In this document: positions 12,031-24,300 of the stretch, one piece after another
How the letters are laid out: every line of letters begins with the position of its first letter
Position numbering within the stretch: the stretch's first letter is position 1
Source: Cucumis sativus
Lineage: Eukaryota; Streptophyta; Magnoliopsida; Cucurbitales; Cucurbitaceae
Assembly (NCBI RefSeq): GCF_000004075.3
Contig: NC_026657.2
Coordinates: 3,658,001 to 3,722,000, forward strand
Direction: 5' to 3'
Length of the DNA: 64,000 nt
Translations under genes and position numbers: made by a program
The notes under the pieces: generated by a model
What the model saw: the letters and a program-made list of their open reading frames with translations, nothing else
The model's database searches: none
What the model was told of the DNA's origin: nothing

Positions 12031-12544
12031 CATAAAATAAGAGAGCAGTGTTATGACCATGTAAAGCATCGCACTAGCAATTGATGACGTTCATTATCAT
12101 TAAAGAATATCAACTTAAAGTTGAAGATGTCTTGCTGGAAATAGTATAACAAATCAAAGAGGTGTTGCACTAGAAGGAAGATCCTGCAAAGTTAGATATT
12201 CATAAAGGGCATCACTCCTATGAAGTTCAACACTCCATCTTCAAGATTAGAAGTTCCTCAAAATCAAATTATGAGACTTTATTAATGTTTCTCGAAGTTC
12301 AAGTTCAAACCAGTTTAGAAGTTCCTTAAATTGACTTGGTTGATGTTTCTTGAAATTCAAGTTCAAACAAGTTTAAAAGTTTCACAGAATCAATTTATAA
12401 GGCTTTGTTGATGTTTCTTGAAATAAATAAAAAAAGGTTCAAACAAGTTTCAAAGTTCAAACGATAGCAAAAAAAAAAAAAAAACGAAAAATAAATTTTT
12501 TTAAAAAAAGCTCACCCTTTGAAAATATGACTAGAAGTAGAACA

Positions 12545-13015
12545 AAGAAACTCGATCGTTTATACTAGGAGGTGAATCTAACGATAAATGTCCTATCGTC
12601 TCTTAGTAGAAGAAGTTGGACCGCTGACCGCCAAGCAGAACGAAGATATCCGATCGTTCCTACTAAGAGGTGCATCTAAGGGCAAATGCTTGATCGTCCC
12701 CTTATAGAAGTTGGATTGTTGACGATGAAGTAGAACAAAGATGTTAGATCATTTCTACTAGGAGGTGGATCTAACGGCAAATGTCTGATAGTTTCCTAGT
12801 AGAAGTTAGATCGCTGACGGCAAAGCAAAACAAAGTTGTCTGATCGTGTCTACTAGGAGGTGGATCTGATTGCAAATGTCCGATTATACCCTAATAGAAG
12901 TTCAATCGTTGACGGCCAAACAAAACAAAGATGTTTGATCATTCCTTCTTGAAGGTATATTTTATGGCAAATGCTCGATTGTTCCCTAGTAGAAGTTGGA
13001 TCGTTGATGACCTGC
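12545..13015 (+). repeat. 95-bp tandem repeat, about five diverged copies
   Basis: The marker 'ggcaaatgtc' or a close variant recurs at 12583, 12681, 12776, 12871 and 12966 (spacing 98, 95, 95, 95). Each unit contains 'ctactaggaggtggatct', 'tagtagaagttggatcg' and 'tgacggc.aagcaaaacaaa'. The same unit, reverse-complemented, forms the array at 48090-48355. Confidence 0.9.
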
Positions 13016-13016
13016 A

Positions 13017-13440
13017 CTTGATTTAAGGAAGCGGAGCATGTGATGTTCTCAAAGTTGATTGAACATCTACGCTTGATTTGAGGAAGAAGAGCACCTGATG
13101 TTCTTGAATTTAAAGTGTTGAAAGAAAACTTGTATCTTCAAAGGAACTTCAATTTTTTAGGGTGGTCGACTTCAAGAATTAGAAAGTCTTCTAGCTCTAG
13201 AGAGAGTTCACTCTAGATCTTCTCGAGTAAAAAATTTTCAACTCTTGCAAATAGAGTTCTCTAATGGGCTTTATGTGCTTGAGCATGGTTAGTCCATGAA
13301 TCATAGTAAGATTTTGATGGAGTTCTCTCAAAATTTTGAAACACAAGTCAAAGTTCAACTCAATATAAATACAACATCAACTAAAGTTTGGTTCAATTCC
13401 ACGAATCAAACTTCTCCGAAAATCTTGTGCGAACACTCAT
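13017..13440 (+). repeat. Right arm of repeat island 1
   Basis: Starts with two 55-bp units (13017, 13072), then follows the same order as 46790-47100: 'gaaagaaaacttgtatcttcaaa', 'cttctagctctag', 'gagtaaaaaattttcaac', 'gagttctct'. The final 90 bp (about 13350-13438, ending cttgtgcgaacac) match the reverse complement of 46662-46740. So the end block is inverted relative to the rest when compared with island 2. Confidence 0.7.
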
Positions 13441-14400
13441 AAATAGTTTAGATCGTTTGATAAAAATTTATAACTAATGCAGTTATGTTTTGATTTCATA
13501 ACTAATGCAGTTATGTTCTGTGAGTGAATTTGAAATTATTAAAATTGTTTCGAAATGCACCCTAGAATTAATTTATTGTTTAATTTTAACTTTTAACTGT
13601 GTTTAATTTAACTTTTTAAATGTTTAATTTTGAAAATAAATCATTTTATAAAATTTAAATTGTTTGGTAAACTCTCAAGATAGCTTTGTGACCACTCTCA
13701 AAATTTATTATAAATAGTTTTTAACAAATGAAATTAACCAAAAAAAAATGTTTCTTTTACTAATCAATCTACATAAACCCATTATATCATTAAAATAAAA
13801 TTAAAAAAAAACAAGTTTTATATTGATCTTGAAAATTTAAAAAAAACTATAAAATCATTTCTATACACAGTGGTAGCGGTGGCGTAGAGATTATTTATAA
13901 AAGTATTATCAAACTATAAAGATTAAACTCTAACTTTCCAACCAAATTTACAATTTTAACAAGTTAATGTATTTGGTTGTTGAGTAATTATAATGAGTAA
14001 TAATTTTAAAAATAATTATTAAGTGTATAACAACAGTAAATATAATTTAGTTTATCGACAACGAACTTCTATTGTAAGAGTTTGATAAACTAATATTTGC
14101 GATTATGCTATAAAATTTATAAGTACAGCAAAACAAATTTAAATATTTACAAATTATCGTAAAATTTCTTCATATCAATTATAGAAATCGATAGACTTTT
14201 ATTACTAATTATCAATGTCAGTGGTGAAAGATATTAATATCTATCAAATATTTGTTATTTATATAATTTGAAAATCTTATAAATTGTAAATATTTTTAAT
14301 ATTTACAATTTTTCATTTGTTTATTAATATTAATATATATATTAATATTATTATATTTCAAAGTCTCTTATTTTCTATTTATAGATAAATGGAGGGAAGA
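13441..14400. other. AT-rich intergenic stretch, no gene seen
   Basis: Low-complexity AT-rich sequence with an (at)n-like inverted stretch near 14320-14350. I see no recognisable gene or element. Confidence 0.6.
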
Positions 14401-14427
14401 TCGGAGGGGAAAACGGAAAGTTAAAAA

Positions 14428-14541
14428 ATGGGAGCATTGCCGGAATACGACATGGAAGAGCTAAAGAAAACTCCAAATTTATTGCTCTCACCGGAGCTCT
14501 GCCATGATTCGTGGTGGCTCCCTCGGCTCCAACCTCTCTGA
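14428..14541 (+). other. Short GC-richer segment with a 37-residue reading frame, unknown
   Basis: An island of higher GC in very AT-rich DNA, with an ATG frame reading MGALPEYDMEELKKT ... SWWLPRLQPL then a stop. A second short frame, MIRGGSLGSNLSD, overlaps it. I do not recognise either. It could be a gene fragment, a small peptide gene or an exon of an unassembled gene. Nothing nearby continues it convincingly. Confidence 0.2.
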
Positions 14542-14599
14542 TTTGGCTCGCAACTCCGGTGACGCTGTCGGTGACTCAGTTTGAGATTTCAATTCAATA

Positions 14600-15229
14600 A
14601 TTTTACTAGAAACCTCCTCTCTCTTTCTTTCTTGCAAACTTACAGGGAAAATTAAAGCTTACAATGAATTCTATTGCTGTGTTCGTTTTATAAAACCATG
14701 TAATAGTTATTAACTTTATTTTGAATTTACTCTGTTTGGTACTTCATCAAAACTTTGTCCAAAGTAATTTAAGTAGTATGTGTTACTTCGAAAAATTATA
14801 CGAATTGTTGTAAAGATGTAAGGGACTTTGTCTTCAACTTCCTACTCGTTGATAATGGTTATAGATAATATATAAGTGTGTAGGTCATCCCTCCACATTC
14901 CTCTTATTTTTCTTCAATCCGCTCATCAACTTGACCATTGAAGCAAATTTTGAAAAGGTATTGGCAAATTATGTTCACAAAATCATGTAATTAATTAATA
15001 CATCCATAAAAATGTAACAATTCTACACTCATATTGTGAGTTCATCATCCAAAACAACAAAGTTACATTTGCAATAATAATCAGTAGACAACATAACTCA
15101 CAAACCCCATCTTCCCATTTTCCCAATATCATTCCACAAAAACCCCATTAGAGAAAGATACAAAAGCAAAGTTTTTCAAAAGCAATAAATGGTGGATTTA
15201 GCTATACAAAGCCACAGTAATAACAACAG
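14600..15229. other. Intergenic stretch and probable PSAG 3' UTR
   Basis: No gene-like frame. The right part, up to 15229, is presumably the PSAG 3' UTR on the minus strand. No clear canonical AATAAA was found on that strand. Confidence 0.5.
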
Positions 15230-15706
15230 CTAGAAGAACTTAGGATCATATCCATTGCTAGAAGTAGCCAAGATATAATAAGCAACAATATGACCAATTG
15301 AACCCCAAGCAAGAACATCAACAATATTAAACCCAACAGGATCATTAGATTTCAAGAGGCTAACATATTCTTTAGCCCTAACATCACCAGCCTCAAAATG
15401 AGTTAGCCCATTTTGCTCTGGCACTTGCTTGCCCACATTCTCCCTTTGGAAATTGAAGAACACAAACCTCCCTAAGAACAAGGACAGCCCTGTGCTTAGG
15501 CTTATCACTAGAGATGGATTGAGTTCCGCCTTCACCGTCATCGATCTCCGGCTCTTTGTGGCGACAACCGACCGGCTGGATTTCACGCTGGGGAGCGCAC
15601 GGAGGCCTTGGAACGATATGGTGGTGGGGTTGGGCTGCTGCCTCGTGGCGGTAGCCGAGAAGGTCGGGGCGGCGAAGACAGCGGAGGAGGAGGCGGCGGC
15701 GGCCAT
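15230..15706 (-). CDS. PSAG: Photosystem I reaction centre subunit V, chloroplastic (PsaG)
   Basis: A single-exon gene of 158 residues. Residues 1-60 form a Ser/Thr/Ala/Arg-rich transit peptide ending SMTVKA. The mature part starts [20 protein letters not shown] and has two membrane segments (about 62-86 and 128-150) joined by a stromal loop, [19 protein letters not shown]. The C-terminus is [12 protein letters not shown]. This is the highly conserved PsaG sequence, and the length matches the family. PsaG is a nuclear-encoded peripheral subunit of plant photosystem I that helps stabilise the core and its antenna contact. The start codon is the first ATG after a CT/CA-rich leader, and three Ala codons follow. 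The final Gly found in some homologues is absent. Expression is probably light-driven, but no light element could be assigned with confidence. Confidence 0.97.
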   Translation of the reverse strand: MAAAASSSAVFAAPTFSATATRQQPNPTTISFQGLRALPSVKSSRSVVATKSRRSMTVKAELNPSLVISLSTGLSLFLGRFVFFNFQRENVGKQVPEQNGLTHFEAGDVRAKEYVSLLKSNDPVGFNIVDVLAWGSIGHIVAYYILATSSNGYDPKFF

Positions 15707-15900
15707 TGATGGTGTGGTGATATTGTTGTGTGTGAGAGATATGGAGTGGATAATTGAGGGAGGCTATGTGAGGATCATATAATTTAGTTGAGAAAAGCGA
15801 TATAGATTGTGAGGATGAGAATCGGAGGAAGGGAGATTTTGGGAGTTGAGTTGGATGAATTTGATTGGCTATTTCTGGATTAGGGATTCTTCCATCCAAA
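15707..15900 (-). promoter_or_regulatory. PSAG leader and proximal promoter
   Basis: The minus strand upstream of the ATG has a CA/CT-rich leader (about 15707-15765), then an AT-rich 'aaattatatgat' near 15774-15785 that could serve as TATA. A CCAAT on the same strand (agccaatcaaat) lies near 15860-15870. Positions are consistent with a plant core promoter but are not proven. Confidence 0.35.
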
Positions 15901-15909
15901 TTCTTTTTA

Positions 15910-18900
15910 CCATTTCTTTCCTTTTAATGGATAATAATTTGGGTGTAATATATATAATTTGATATTAATAACGTGACAACATGGTTCAAAATATCTTAGT
16001 TTTAATTATTGTAACTATATAGATTGGATGGATTCAAATTCCGAGAAACTAAACTCACTTTAATCTAACAAATTTAATTATTAATATAAATAAAATTTAT
16101 AATTTTTTATTTACAAAGTATATGTACATATTCCATTTATATGTATGTAAAACTGATATTTTAGTATTGATATTAATATCTACTTTTTAAATCTTTGTTC
16201 ATGAGTTTTGAGAGAATTGAAATATTATTTTGGATTCTTTTCCATGTTATTTTATTAAATTTTAAATTTAGTTCCTATAGGTTTGGCTAAATCTAGCAAT
16301 TTTGTTAAAATTGATTTAATAGTAGCCATGGTTTTCATGGCACATGGAGAATACTAAGATCTGCTAATAAATACTATATATATTTTTTAAAAAAAAAAAA
16401 CACCAATTTTAAGATTTATTAAAAGTATCCAAAACTGCTTAACTTAGAAAAATAAAATATTTGAAAATAAAATGATCAAAATCAAATAAAACACAAAATA
16501 AAAAGACCAAAAATGATATTTACAAAGGTTGCTAACATCCGAATATATATATTTCTTTTCAGGGAAATTATTATGTAATAGTTTCAATATTTTGAAAAAA
16601 AATTAAAAAATTAATGGACTTAATAAAGAATTTACAAATTTATTGGACTTAATAATTCATCCATGACTTTTGATGAGAACTCTTTTCCTAAACAAAAAAA
16701 GTTTAATACTCTAATATTCCTATCAAATAGAGACAGATTTTTTTTTTAAAAAAAAACTTAATATATGTTCTTTTAAATTGAGTAGGTTAACTGAGAGCAA
16801 ATGTACATATGCTTTTTTTTATAAATAAAATAACGTAATTTGAGCCGTGGTAGTTCTAAAATAACTGTTGTGTTCACTCGTTTAATAGTTATACTATCAC
16901 AATTTGATGTTGTAATCGATGCTTCAATACATCACCTACTCAATTTCTCACTAGTTCATTTATATATAGAATTAATGTTTAATAAAAATTTGGACGGTTT
17001 TAAACTCGACTATTTTGAGGACCTCCATGGGTTTGAAAGAAGTGCTTCATTCGTCCTTCTTTGACTTTCAAGTCCTTCACGGGTAACGTTGAGGCCTTCC
17101 ATGAGTTCTCTAAATTTTGTGATTCTTAGGTCTTCCATGGTACTACTAAAACCTCTATGATGCCACTTACAAGGATCCTCCATGTGACTCTCGGTTTTGT
17201 TAAATTCTACAAGTCCTGAAAAGTTCTCAATGGTCTTTAAGCTCTTATATGGATCTTTTGAGCTACTTATAGGCTCATTTTGTAGGTCTTTTAAGTCTCC
17301 TCTAAGTTATTCCTGGGTCTAAGCTACCACTAGCTTCCCTCATAGCATGGGTAGCCACGATTTTATTTTATTTTAAACAAAACGGGACCAAATTAAATAT
17401 GTTGGTTTTCAATACCTTTAAATTGACCCAAATTGAATCGTCTCGATTTTTTATTTTAAACTAAACAACCCTAATTGGGTTTGTTCAATCAAAACATTCT
17501 TTTAGTTGCTTGCTGTATCCTAACCTCAAGAGTTCCTCAACATCATAAACACATCTCAAACAAATCATAAAAATATAAACTTTTCACTCAATCAATTTTG
17601 AAATTTAAAGCTTGAGACTGGTTTTGGAGTTGGAAAAGTTCAAAAAAATTAAATATGTGTTTTCTTCCTATCTTTTAATGATTTGCATGTTTCTTAAATA
17701 CAATGGTTGAATTCTGAGCCAAATTTCAAAAACGAAAACAACTTTTTGAAAGCTACATTCTTCAGTTTTCAAAATTTGACTTGGATTTTCTAAACCATGT
17801 GTAGAATATAAATAACAAATGAAGAAAACAAGAGGTAAAATAGTTGTCTATAAACTTAATTTTAAAAAAGAAATCAAATCAAGTCTAAAAAGAATTATAT
17901 AAATTTGAACTTATTTTTAAGGTGTTGCTTTGTTGTGGCGCATGTGGAGTTGTAGTGGTGGAACACAATTGCATTGCCTTCTATTATTGATTTGATTTTA
18001 TAAAATAAATTATCAAAATAAAATAATTAATAGACTAACATAATAAATTAAAGTGAGCTTAATTCAACCGTAATTTACATGAACTTATTTGGTTTTGTAT
18101 TATAAAATGATCAATATAATAAACGTTTTTCCAAAGTTCATCCTCTTTTATTGGTACTTTTTGGATGTAGGATATGAACAATTTTATTTTATATCCAGTA
18201 AATAATAATTATTAAGTAATGGACATCTTGTAAAATGTCTTTAAAATTATATATATGTGTACGTATGTATGTGTATTAAAGCTTGAAGCATTGGTATGAA
18301 CTTGACTTCACATTTCAAATTTTTTCCTACTCATTACATTCAAGTCTTCTCTTGAATTACAAAGTATTAACTCATATTTTTCTACTCATTAGTATGGTTA
18401 TAAATTTGTTTGAATAAATTATTTAAATATTCTCTCTCTTTTTTTATTTCGATACTCTCATTTTTTTTTCCTATTTTTCTAACTTTTACCTTATTCAAAT
18501 ACTCCTAACTTCTTCTTGCACCCTTTCATCTTCAACCAAATTTTGTATTGCTCATCCACATTTTGGTGAAAAAAGACTATCAATCACTAACCATTTTTTA
18601 TAGTCACTTTCTAGTACACATTTTTTAATTACTAGTTCCTTTCTTCCATGATAAATTCTCACATGTTTGCTCAACATCCAACGTATTTATGTATTTGCTT
18701 AATTGCTTATAAAGATTTGAACATATCTATCACTTTCATTTCATAATGATTTAACGTCACTTTCAAAATTTAAACACATACTAGAACAATAAAATTTAGT
18801 TTATTCTCCCATCTTAAATTTTACATTTGTGCACAATACCTTCAAATTATGGCACAAACATTTCAACCAAACTATAGTTTTTAGACTCCCTAACTTCATC

Positions 18901-19700
18901 TCAAATGTATAGAAAGTTAATATTTTTTTGACAAATTGTCCCCATAGTGTACGAGTAACGTGAAGAACATTCTTCCATATAAAAATAAAATTACCCAAAA
19001 GAACTATGCATATGTACGATCAACATTCAAATGAACAAAATTACAATTTAACTAAAAAATGCATTTTTACATATGGTGAAGAAAAAGGTGATCATAAAAA
19101 AAAAACAATGATTATGTAAAAGAAATAAATTGTATCAATTTAACACTTAAAATTTGAAAGTTATATCAATTTAAAATTTAAACTTATTTACCGTTTTATT
19201 TGTGTGAGATTAATTAATGTGCGTAAAACTAACTCAAACATAGACTAATATAAAAAATAAACATACAAGCAATATAAATTTCTAACTTGGTCTAATATCA
19301 ATGTAACATATTACACATTGTCATGAGGTGATCCGAGGATGATTTTGTATAAAATCTTGAATCGAAAATTGAACTAGTAGATTTTTTCAAAGAGAAATTG
19401 ACAATTGACGTTAGCGAATCGATTTTGGTCGATTCGATTCGAGTAACAAAATAGTCGATTTTTGGTTAATTTTCTAAAACGTTTTAATTAAACCGACCGC
19501 CAATCGTACTTTTATTAAGATCCATTATGAGATGTCGATTTCAATTATTCTAATCAACTTTTTTAGGTGTTGATGTACAGCCCTTTGCCATATTTGGGTT
19601 CTCTCTCAAATGATTGAGAAAAAAAGAATATAATATATAATAATCTCCAAATGCCATATGCTTATTAACAAAGACTAAAAAAATCACAAATAAATTAATA
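15910..19700. other. AT-rich intergenic stretch, no gene seen
   Basis: No convincing coding sequence. At 17010-17340 there are many loosely repeated phrases such as 'tccatg.gt..t..aggtcttcca', as in a decayed short tandem repeat. At 19410-19500 there is a cluster of 'tcgattcgatt' words. The remainder is low-complexity AT. Confidence 0.55.
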
Positions 19701-19764
19701 TTTCTATGATGAGACAAATTTGATGGTTTCACTGGTTGACATGTGGCAACTGAGGAGTCCATCC

Positions 19765-19770
19765 ACGTCA
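19765..19770 (+). promoter_or_regulatory. ACGTCA element upstream of ARP8
   Basis: A single ACGTCA (TGACGT on the other strand), a bZIP-type core, lies 210 bp before the ARP8 ATG. One hexamer is weak evidence. Confidence 0.2.
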
Positions 19771-19978
19771 GTCCTTTGCATATCCCAACTTTCTTGAAAA
19801 GTCTTCCATGGCCGATTGAACATCCAATTCCAATTCCTTCTCCACTGATACTCAAAGTTCCCGTTTCCCATTTTTCTGTTTGTTTCTAATGGGAACTGAT
19901 TTTCCATGGAATTCACAATCACAATTTCAATAATTTAGCTATGTAATCCCTCTTCTTCCCCTTCCTTTCACTTTCCCA

Positions 19979-21315
19979 ATGGCTATGTTGCTCAGAAAAG
20001 TTTGGGGATCCGTCTCTACTCGGTCTCGATTGCACTTGGAAAACTCGTCTACTGGGTTTGAAGAGTCGTCGTTGGGTGACTTTGATCGGATTCCTGTGGA
20101 AATACTGATGCAAATACTTCAATTAGCTGGCCCTAAGACCACAGCTAAAATGGGCATGCTTTGTAAGTCTTGGAGATCTCTTGTTTCTTCTGATAATACT
20201 CTTTGGATTTTTTTTCTTCAAAATCAATTGGAGCCTTGGGATTCTGTTTTATTTGGAGAAACTAAGTTGGCTTCTGGATACCCTCTTGAGTAAGTTTGAA
20301 AATTGTTTCTCTAATTGTGCCCATTTCTCTTATTTCACTCCACATTCTATATCAATTTCATTACGAGTATACTTCTGCTTTTGTTGTGAAGTTATTATAA
20401 GGTGTCGTTATGCATTTTTTTGTTGCAGAACATTTTCTGGTCAGATGATGCCATTGTCATTTATGAAAGTATATAACAAACGGGCTGAAGTACCGGGCTC
20501 TGTTATCATTGATGGTCAGCTTTTAGTGTAACCTTCTGAGTTTATTTTAACTTATCTTCTCTGACAATTGAACTTGTATTTTGTTGTTCAGAATGAACTT
20601 TATCAGCTTTTTTTTTTACTTTGAAGGGAGAGAATTTAATTTCTTACTACTTGTATATTTGAATTCAATGAAATTATTTGGTTTTTTTCCTCGCTGTTTG
20701 CTCTCCCTACTTGTATATCTGAGTTCAAATTGTCCCTGTGATAGGTTTATTTATATATGATATATGGTTAATTTACTGGCCAAACCTTCTTTGTATTTCT
20801 TTAATTGATAAAGTCATGTTTTTAATCCAGAAGTTTAATGGTACAACAAGTTAGTAATATTTTAACGTGTAAAGCTTTCATCTTCTTGATGACATCTTCA
20901 AATTTTAAAGTTGTAGGAGTGGATGTTAAAGCATTCTTACCATCTCTTGTTTGTTATTGAAAAGGTGGTTCTGGTTATTGCAAATTTGGTTGGAGCAAAT
21001 ACGATGGTCCGTCCGGGCGTTCTGCAACATTTTTGGTGAGTGCTTTATATCAAGTCCCCCTTCCTGTTTATATCAATTCCCCCTTCCTGTTCATATCAGC
21101 GGCTAAATAGCTTTGATTTCTGGCCTTTTATTACGTCCAGTAATTGAACTTCTTGTTTTGTCTGCAGGAATTTGGGAACATCGAATCTCCTATGTATTCT
21201 AGACTTCGGCATTTTTTTGCTACTATTTATAGCAGGCCTGTTCTTTTCTTCTTTTCTATAGCTGATATTTTACACTCCCCTCTCCCCCTCTTTGCTCCAG
21301 TAAAAGGAAAAAACA

Positions 21316-21352
<37 letters not shown>

Positions 21353-24300
21353 GATAAGATAACCAAAGGAAACCACATGCATGATGAACTTATTTCTTGA
21401 GTGGATATAAAGATGAATTACTAATCTTCTTATAAGTTGTAGTTTGTACTGACATGTCCATTGCATCTAATTTCAGGATGCGGGTTAAAACATCTTTCTA
21501 TCCAGTGGTAGTGTCATTACCAATTTGCCATTATGATGGTCGGCTTCTTATTCTTACTTTTCCACTGTTGTGATGCGTGTTCACATATTAGTCCATGCTT
21601 TGCTGTTTTATCCATTTGCATTCCTGTAATATATAAAAGTCTGGACAGTAGAGGAACTTGTTTTTGAACAATAATGCTTCTGTACTTTTAGTTAACCTCT
21701 AAACTAATATTAAATTAGTAATATTTCAATATAATGCTCTCATACATTAGTTGTTATAAAAGTAAATAAAAACAATAATATTTGAAATGTTGAATGGTAT
21801 ATCAATCCAATTTCTTTAAAAATAACAAAAAATAGAATAAAATAGAATACGTAGTGTTAAGATTATTAAAGACGCTGAACTTAGCAAAAATATAGTATAG
21901 TGAATATTAACTTTTCGACAATAATTTTCAGAACAACTTATGAAATCATCAATTTTATGTAATAAATGTTTTTCTTAACAATGTTCCTCACAATACGTTA
22001 AATTTCAATATTCCTGTCTATTTTGTCATCAATCTTTTGGACTTCTCTCTCTCTCTCTCTATATATATATAGTTATAAACTATGAATTATTGTTACAATG
22101 TCTTTTATAAAATGTAATAGTTTTCAACTTCTAAAACTTCAATCCCAATTTGTTAACTTGGTTATAATAATTAATAAGAAAGCAAAAAATGATTTATTTT
22201 TTTATTCATGACATGAACTTTATACCTTTAATATTTAGCCATTATGTGTATTATGAGTAAATATATTTGGATTCCTTTTCTCCTTCAGATACTGAATCTG
22301 CCAAAGCATCGAGACAGCAACTCAAAGAAGCCATCTATTCTGTGTTATTTGACATGAATGTCCCTTCTGTTTGTGCCATTAATCAGGTTTTATGCTTAAG
22401 AAATATCTTTTTCTTTTTTCCTTCTTCTCCTCCTCCTATCTGGCTCTCCTTCTCTTTCAGTGACTGTTATGAGTACAAGACCATGTATAAAAACCTTGTT
22501 ATCAATTTGCACGAAGTTTTCTCTGTTCTTCTCTCCACTCCATTCCTTAGATGGTTGCTTAAGTTTGAAGGAAAGGAAGGAAATTGGTTCTGTTGGAGGG
22601 TTTGGAGTCTTCATAGAAAGGGGAGGGTTCTGTGGTTTAGAGCTAGATGTTCCTATTCCCCTATCTCTTTCAACCCAGAGGGTGTTTGGAGTGCAATTAG
22701 GAATGTTATTGGATATCAAGGGTATGCTAATTATTATCTGAGTTTGCTAGGGAGAGTTTGTTATAAATAGATGGGTCAGAAAGGATGGCGGTAGAGATTT
22801 GTGTAGAGTGGTAAAAAAAGGGAGGGTCCAAGTACCTCATATTATTTAGTTTATCTTGTAGTTCTATCTTCTATATGTCAATATTATTCTAGACCTATCT
22901 GGGTTCTATTCTATCAGAGTATACAGTAATGAGTAACCTTGTAGGAGCACTCGATCATCTCTCACACTAGATTATGTCACATATACATTCTATAAGGTTA
23001 ATAATGTGTAGGATTAGTTGATCACCTGAGAGTTTGAGAGTTCGATAGCAACACAAAGGCTCTTGGGAAATCCGGTCAATCTAATTGAATAGGAGTTAGT
23101 TTTGCTGGAACTAATGGGTCCGTATTGTGAGTGAAAGACAAAATAGTATTTTGGTACAGTGAGGTCAGAGAATATTTAGAAGGATATGAAAATATAGATG
23201 GTAGTCTGGTCTATGAATAGATTTTGGCCTAGAACTTTAACAAGGAAAAAGGAGATTCAACACCTCTTGAAGGGGTCCTGGAGAGCCAGCATTGTTTTGA
23301 ATCTTTTGATATTATCACTGAAGCTTCGTAATCTCACAAAAAAATGATAATATAAAATGTAGAACTACTGAATTGGGAACTTTCGTACATTTTTGTCTTA
23401 GATAATTACATGCATCTGTTTTTCCATGTGTAGGCAACACTAGCCTTGTATGCTGCAAGAAAAACTTCGGGAATTGTTGTCAATGTTGGGTTCCAGGTGA
23501 CTTCAATTGTCCCAAGTAAGCTAACATAACTTTTTATGGTCTCTAATTCAACTTTAAGCTAATGTGTATTAATCAAGTGTTCTGAAGAAAGAGAAATAAA
23601 TCTTAATGGCTCATTATGCACCTTGTATTTCTACTTTTAGTAAGATATGACGTCTCCTATAATAAACTGAGGAGAACATCAAATATCCATCTGTTTACTG
23701 GTCCATGCTCATCAATGGCTACTTGCTAGTTTACTTAACACCCAATTGGTCAATAGCTGCTTTGCACAATCCATCTGGTGTTACTTTTTGTGTCGTTCAG
23801 CCTTTTGTTGGCCTGCCATAGAGATAAGAATGAAATGTTTGAGGAGTTCCTTTTCCATCCACCTTTTAGGGAGAAAGGTTGTTTCTTGTGGTTTCTCGGA
23901 ATATATGTTGTTCTGGGATCTTTAGGGTGAGATGAACAATTGTGTTTAAAGGCTTGGAAAGGGTCGAAAGTGATGTCCTTGTTAGATTTTTTGTTTCTTT
24001 TTATGCTTTGGTTGCGATTTTTTTTTTGCAATTATTCCATGAGCATTCTTTACAGCACTCAGAGCCCTTTCTTTACTAGTGTTTCTCTTTTTTTGGGCTG
24101 GTTTTTTTGTTGTCCGTGTATCATTTAATTTTTTTCATTGTTTCTTATAAAAAAATCATGTGAGGAGAGGAATCAGGTTATTTATAGACTCAGTGCAAGA
24201 GACTTGAGGCTTACGGATTATGGCTGTTCTGATAAATTCTTCATATATCCAGTTGATTATCTTATGTTGTTTGTCTTTTGTTTTTAACCTCTTCGTGAGG

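Noticed and set aside
22267..22770. Long open frame through ARP8 exon 6 and the following intron
   Set aside because: The first part is exon 6 and homology ends exactly at the donor (AATCAG|gtttta). The rest has no family match and is read through intron.
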